The notes beneath the pieces are model-generated. The model was given only the letters and a program-made list of their open reading frames with translations. It ran no database searches and was not told where the DNA came from. 43,975 nt of DNA from assembly GCF_001436505.1 (NCBI RefSeq), contig NZ_AYYI01000044.1:1-43975 (forward strand), read 5' to 3'. Source of the stretch: Loigolactobacillus rennini DSM 20253 (GTDB taxonomy: Bacteria > Bacillota > Bacilli > Lactobacillales > Lactobacillaceae). The position numbers and the translations under genes were made by a program. This document shows positions 42,490 through 43,975 of the stretch, in pieces; the stretch's first letter is position 1; each line of letters begins with the position of its first letter.

Positions 42490-43848
42490 TTAATTAGCTG
42501 CTGCTGTTACTTTTTTAGAATCTGGGAAAATTAAATTCGCAATAATTCCGACTAATGTAGTTGCAGCAATACTATCTTCAAAAATAAACCGCAGCCAAGT
42601 TGGTAAACCAGCAATGGCGTCTGCATGGCCAGCTAAACCAATCCCCAGTGCAAACGTAATCCCTAATACCATGGTGTTACGCCCATTGAAGCCTGCCTGT
42701 GCTAACATTTTAACCCCATTAATCATAATCATCGCAAAAACAGAAATCAAAGCACCACCTAAAACTGGTTCTGGAATCGAAGCAAAAACAGAACCTAATT
42801 TAGGTAAGAAACCACAGACTACTAACACAATTGCACCTAAACTGATACACCATTTATTGATCACTTTAGTCATTGATACAATTCCTACGTTTTGACCAAA
42901 AGCCGTATTCGGCATTGCACCGAACAAAGAAGCAACCGCACAGCCGATCGCGTCAGCCAAAACTGAACCAGAGGTCTCCTTTTCTGTCGCTTCACGATCA
43001 AAAACGGCAACAGTGATCCCAGATGTATTGCCAATTGTTTCCATGGAGACTGTGATGTAAATAATTAAAAAGCTAATGGCAGTTTTTAAGTTAAACGTCG
43101 GCATAAAATGAAGTGGTAGTGGCACCGTAGCCCAAGAAGCACTGCCAACAGCACTTAAATCAACCTTGCCAAAGGCTAACGCAATGAAGTAGCCAATAAT
43201 GAGACCGAATAATAATGCCGCGGTTTTAACCACACCTTTACCCAAACGCTGCAATAAAATAACAATTAAAAAGGTGGAAAAAGCGATGGTTAAATTTTGC
43301 CATGAGCCATAATCTTTTGCACCAGCACCGCCCGCAAAATAATCACGACCAACGCCTAACAAATTGATACCAATTGCAATTAACGTACTGCCAATTACTA
43401 ATGGGGTGAAGAAACGTTTAAGGTGCTTATAAAATAAACCAATGATTCCTTCACCTAAACTACCAATTAAGGAACCGCCCAAAACGGCTGGGATCCCACC
43501 AGCCAGTGCTGCTGCAGAAGCAGTTGGCACAAAGGCAAAGCTGGTCCCCATAACAATCGGTAGTCCTGAACCAATCTGTAAACGACCAATTTTAATTGGG
43601 TATAACTGCAAAAAAGTCGCCAAACCAGAAATTAGCATGCCAGCTTGAATCATGACAACCGTGTCATGCGGACTCGCCTTTGCAATTGTCGCAATAATTA
43701 ACATTGGCGCTAAGTTACCCGCAAACATGGCTAAAACGTGTTGCAATCCTAGCGGAAAAGCAATTGAGAATTTAGGTCGTCCATCTAGTTGGTAAAGCAT
43801 GTCCTCATCTGTGATAGTCGTTTTTTCCTTTTGATTTGTAGATTTCAT
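42490..43848 (-). CDS. NCS2 family xanthine/uracil-type nucleobase permease
   Basis: A 452-residue transporter with about 14 membrane helices. Family landmarks: GLQHVLAMFAGNLAPMLI, GSGLPIVMGTSFAFVP (TM3 region), TVSMETIGNTSGI (the acidic residue of TM8), and the NCS2 motif FGQNVGIVSMTKVINKW. NSC2 xanthine/uric-acid members carry the QNVG and SMET patterns. The start is ATG 43848, after GGAGA; the frame extends upstream to 43887 without a better site. First gene of an operon with the 8-oxoguanine-deaminase-like enzyme, suggesting purine-type substrates. Confidence 0.9.
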   Translation of the reverse strand: MKSTNQKEKTTITDEDMLYQLDGRPKFSIAFPLGLQHVLAMFAGNLAPMLIIATIAKASPHDTVVMIQAGMLISGLATFLQLYPIKIGRLQIGSGLPIVMGTSFAFVPTASAAALAGGIPAVLGGSLIGSLGEGIIGLFYKHLKRFFTPLVIGSTLIAIGINLLGVGRDYFAGGAGAKDYGSWQNLTIAFSTFLIVILLQRLGKGVVKTAALLFGLIIGYFIALAFGKVDLSAVGSASWATVPLPLHFMPTFNLKTAISFLIIYITVSMETIGNTSGITVAVFDREATEKETSGSVLADAIGCAVASLFGAMPNTAFGQNVGIVSMTKVINKWCISLGAIVLVVCGFLPKLGSVFASIPEPVLGGALISVFAMIMINGVKMLAQAGFNGRNTMVLGITFALGIGLAGHADAIAGLPTWLRFIFEDSIAATTLVGIIANLIFPDSKKVTAAAN

Positions 43849-43904
43849 AAGACTTCTCCATTTCTTTGCACTTGACCTAACTGACAATCAACTAGTTAGC
43901 TTCA

Positions 43905-43934
43905 ATATTATTTTTATACTTTGGCAGATTGCAA
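43905..43934 (-). promoter_or_regulatory. candidate promoter of the permease-deaminase operon
   Basis: On the minus strand TTGCAA (43934-43929), an 18-bp spacer and TAATAT (43910-43905). No purine riboswitch core is apparent in the short leader. Confidence 0.4.
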
Positions 43935-43975
43935 GAAATAACTTGAACAAATTTAGTAACGCAGATTACGCAAAA

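Overview
The window is chromosomal DNA from a low-GC Gram-positive bacterium, most probably a member of the Lactobacillaceae. The evidence is the AT-rich coding sequence with strong AGGAGG-type ribosome binding sites, a tagatose-6-phosphate pathway (lacR-lacABDC) beside a Gat-type PTS, CcpA-type cre sites inside promoters, and a MurE / D-aspartate ligase / aspartate racemase cluster of the kind that builds L-Lys-D-Asp peptidoglycan cross-bridges. I cannot name the species. I see no tRNA, rRNA, insertion sequence, prophage or CRISPR array.

Layout. 52-6887 (minus strand) is an exopolysaccharide operon read from right to left: UDP-GlcNAc 2-epimerase, GH8-like secreted glycanase, polytopic membrane protein, DUF2334-like membrane-anchored protein, BcsA/PgaC-type family-2 glycosyltransferase (frameshifted) and a doubtful small ORF. 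It resembles the Listeria Pss operon, but no c-di-GMP binding domain is visible here. 7061-10138 holds a zinc alcohol dehydrogenase, a nitroreductase-MarR pair and a frameshifted bioY. 10374-17047 holds guaA, coaA, degV, a small unknown gene and a HelD-type helicase. 17259-20347 (plus) holds DedA, a CPA2 cation/proton antiporter and a PepSY-like lipoprotein. 20425-22411 is a UbiX/LpdD pair divergent from a LysR regulator.

22466-29767 is the sugar module. Minus strand: lacR, lacA, lacB, lacD, lacC and a DUF4867 gene. Plus strand: PTS IIA, IIB and a frameshifted IIC. The two arms diverge from a 215-bp region with an almost mirror-symmetric control layout: each arm has a promoter with a cre-like site between -35 and -10 and one copy of a 20-bp operator downstream. 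The expected route is PTS uptake of galactose (or a related hexose), then galactose-6-P, tagatose-6-P, tagatose-1,6-bisP and triose phosphates. The IIC reading frame is broken as given.

29831-32787 holds a small membrane protein, a pyrimidine-nucleoside phosphorylase homologue that has lost most recognisable active-site residues, and cyclopropane fatty acid synthase. 32981-39813 (minus) is a cell-wall block: response regulator, histidine kinase, DacA carboxypeptidase, MurE, D-Asp ligase and Asp racemase. 40248-43848 holds nagB, with a NagR-type operator on its promoter, then an 8-oxoguanine-deaminase-like amidohydrolase cotranscribed with an NCS2 nucleobase permease.

The most notable points are the phosphorylase pseudoenzyme candidate, the symmetric lac/gat control region, and three separate single-base frameshifts (glycosyltransferase, bioY, PTS IIC) in otherwise well-kept genes. 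The frameshifts may be real lesions or sequencing errors. I found no clearly new multi-gene system.
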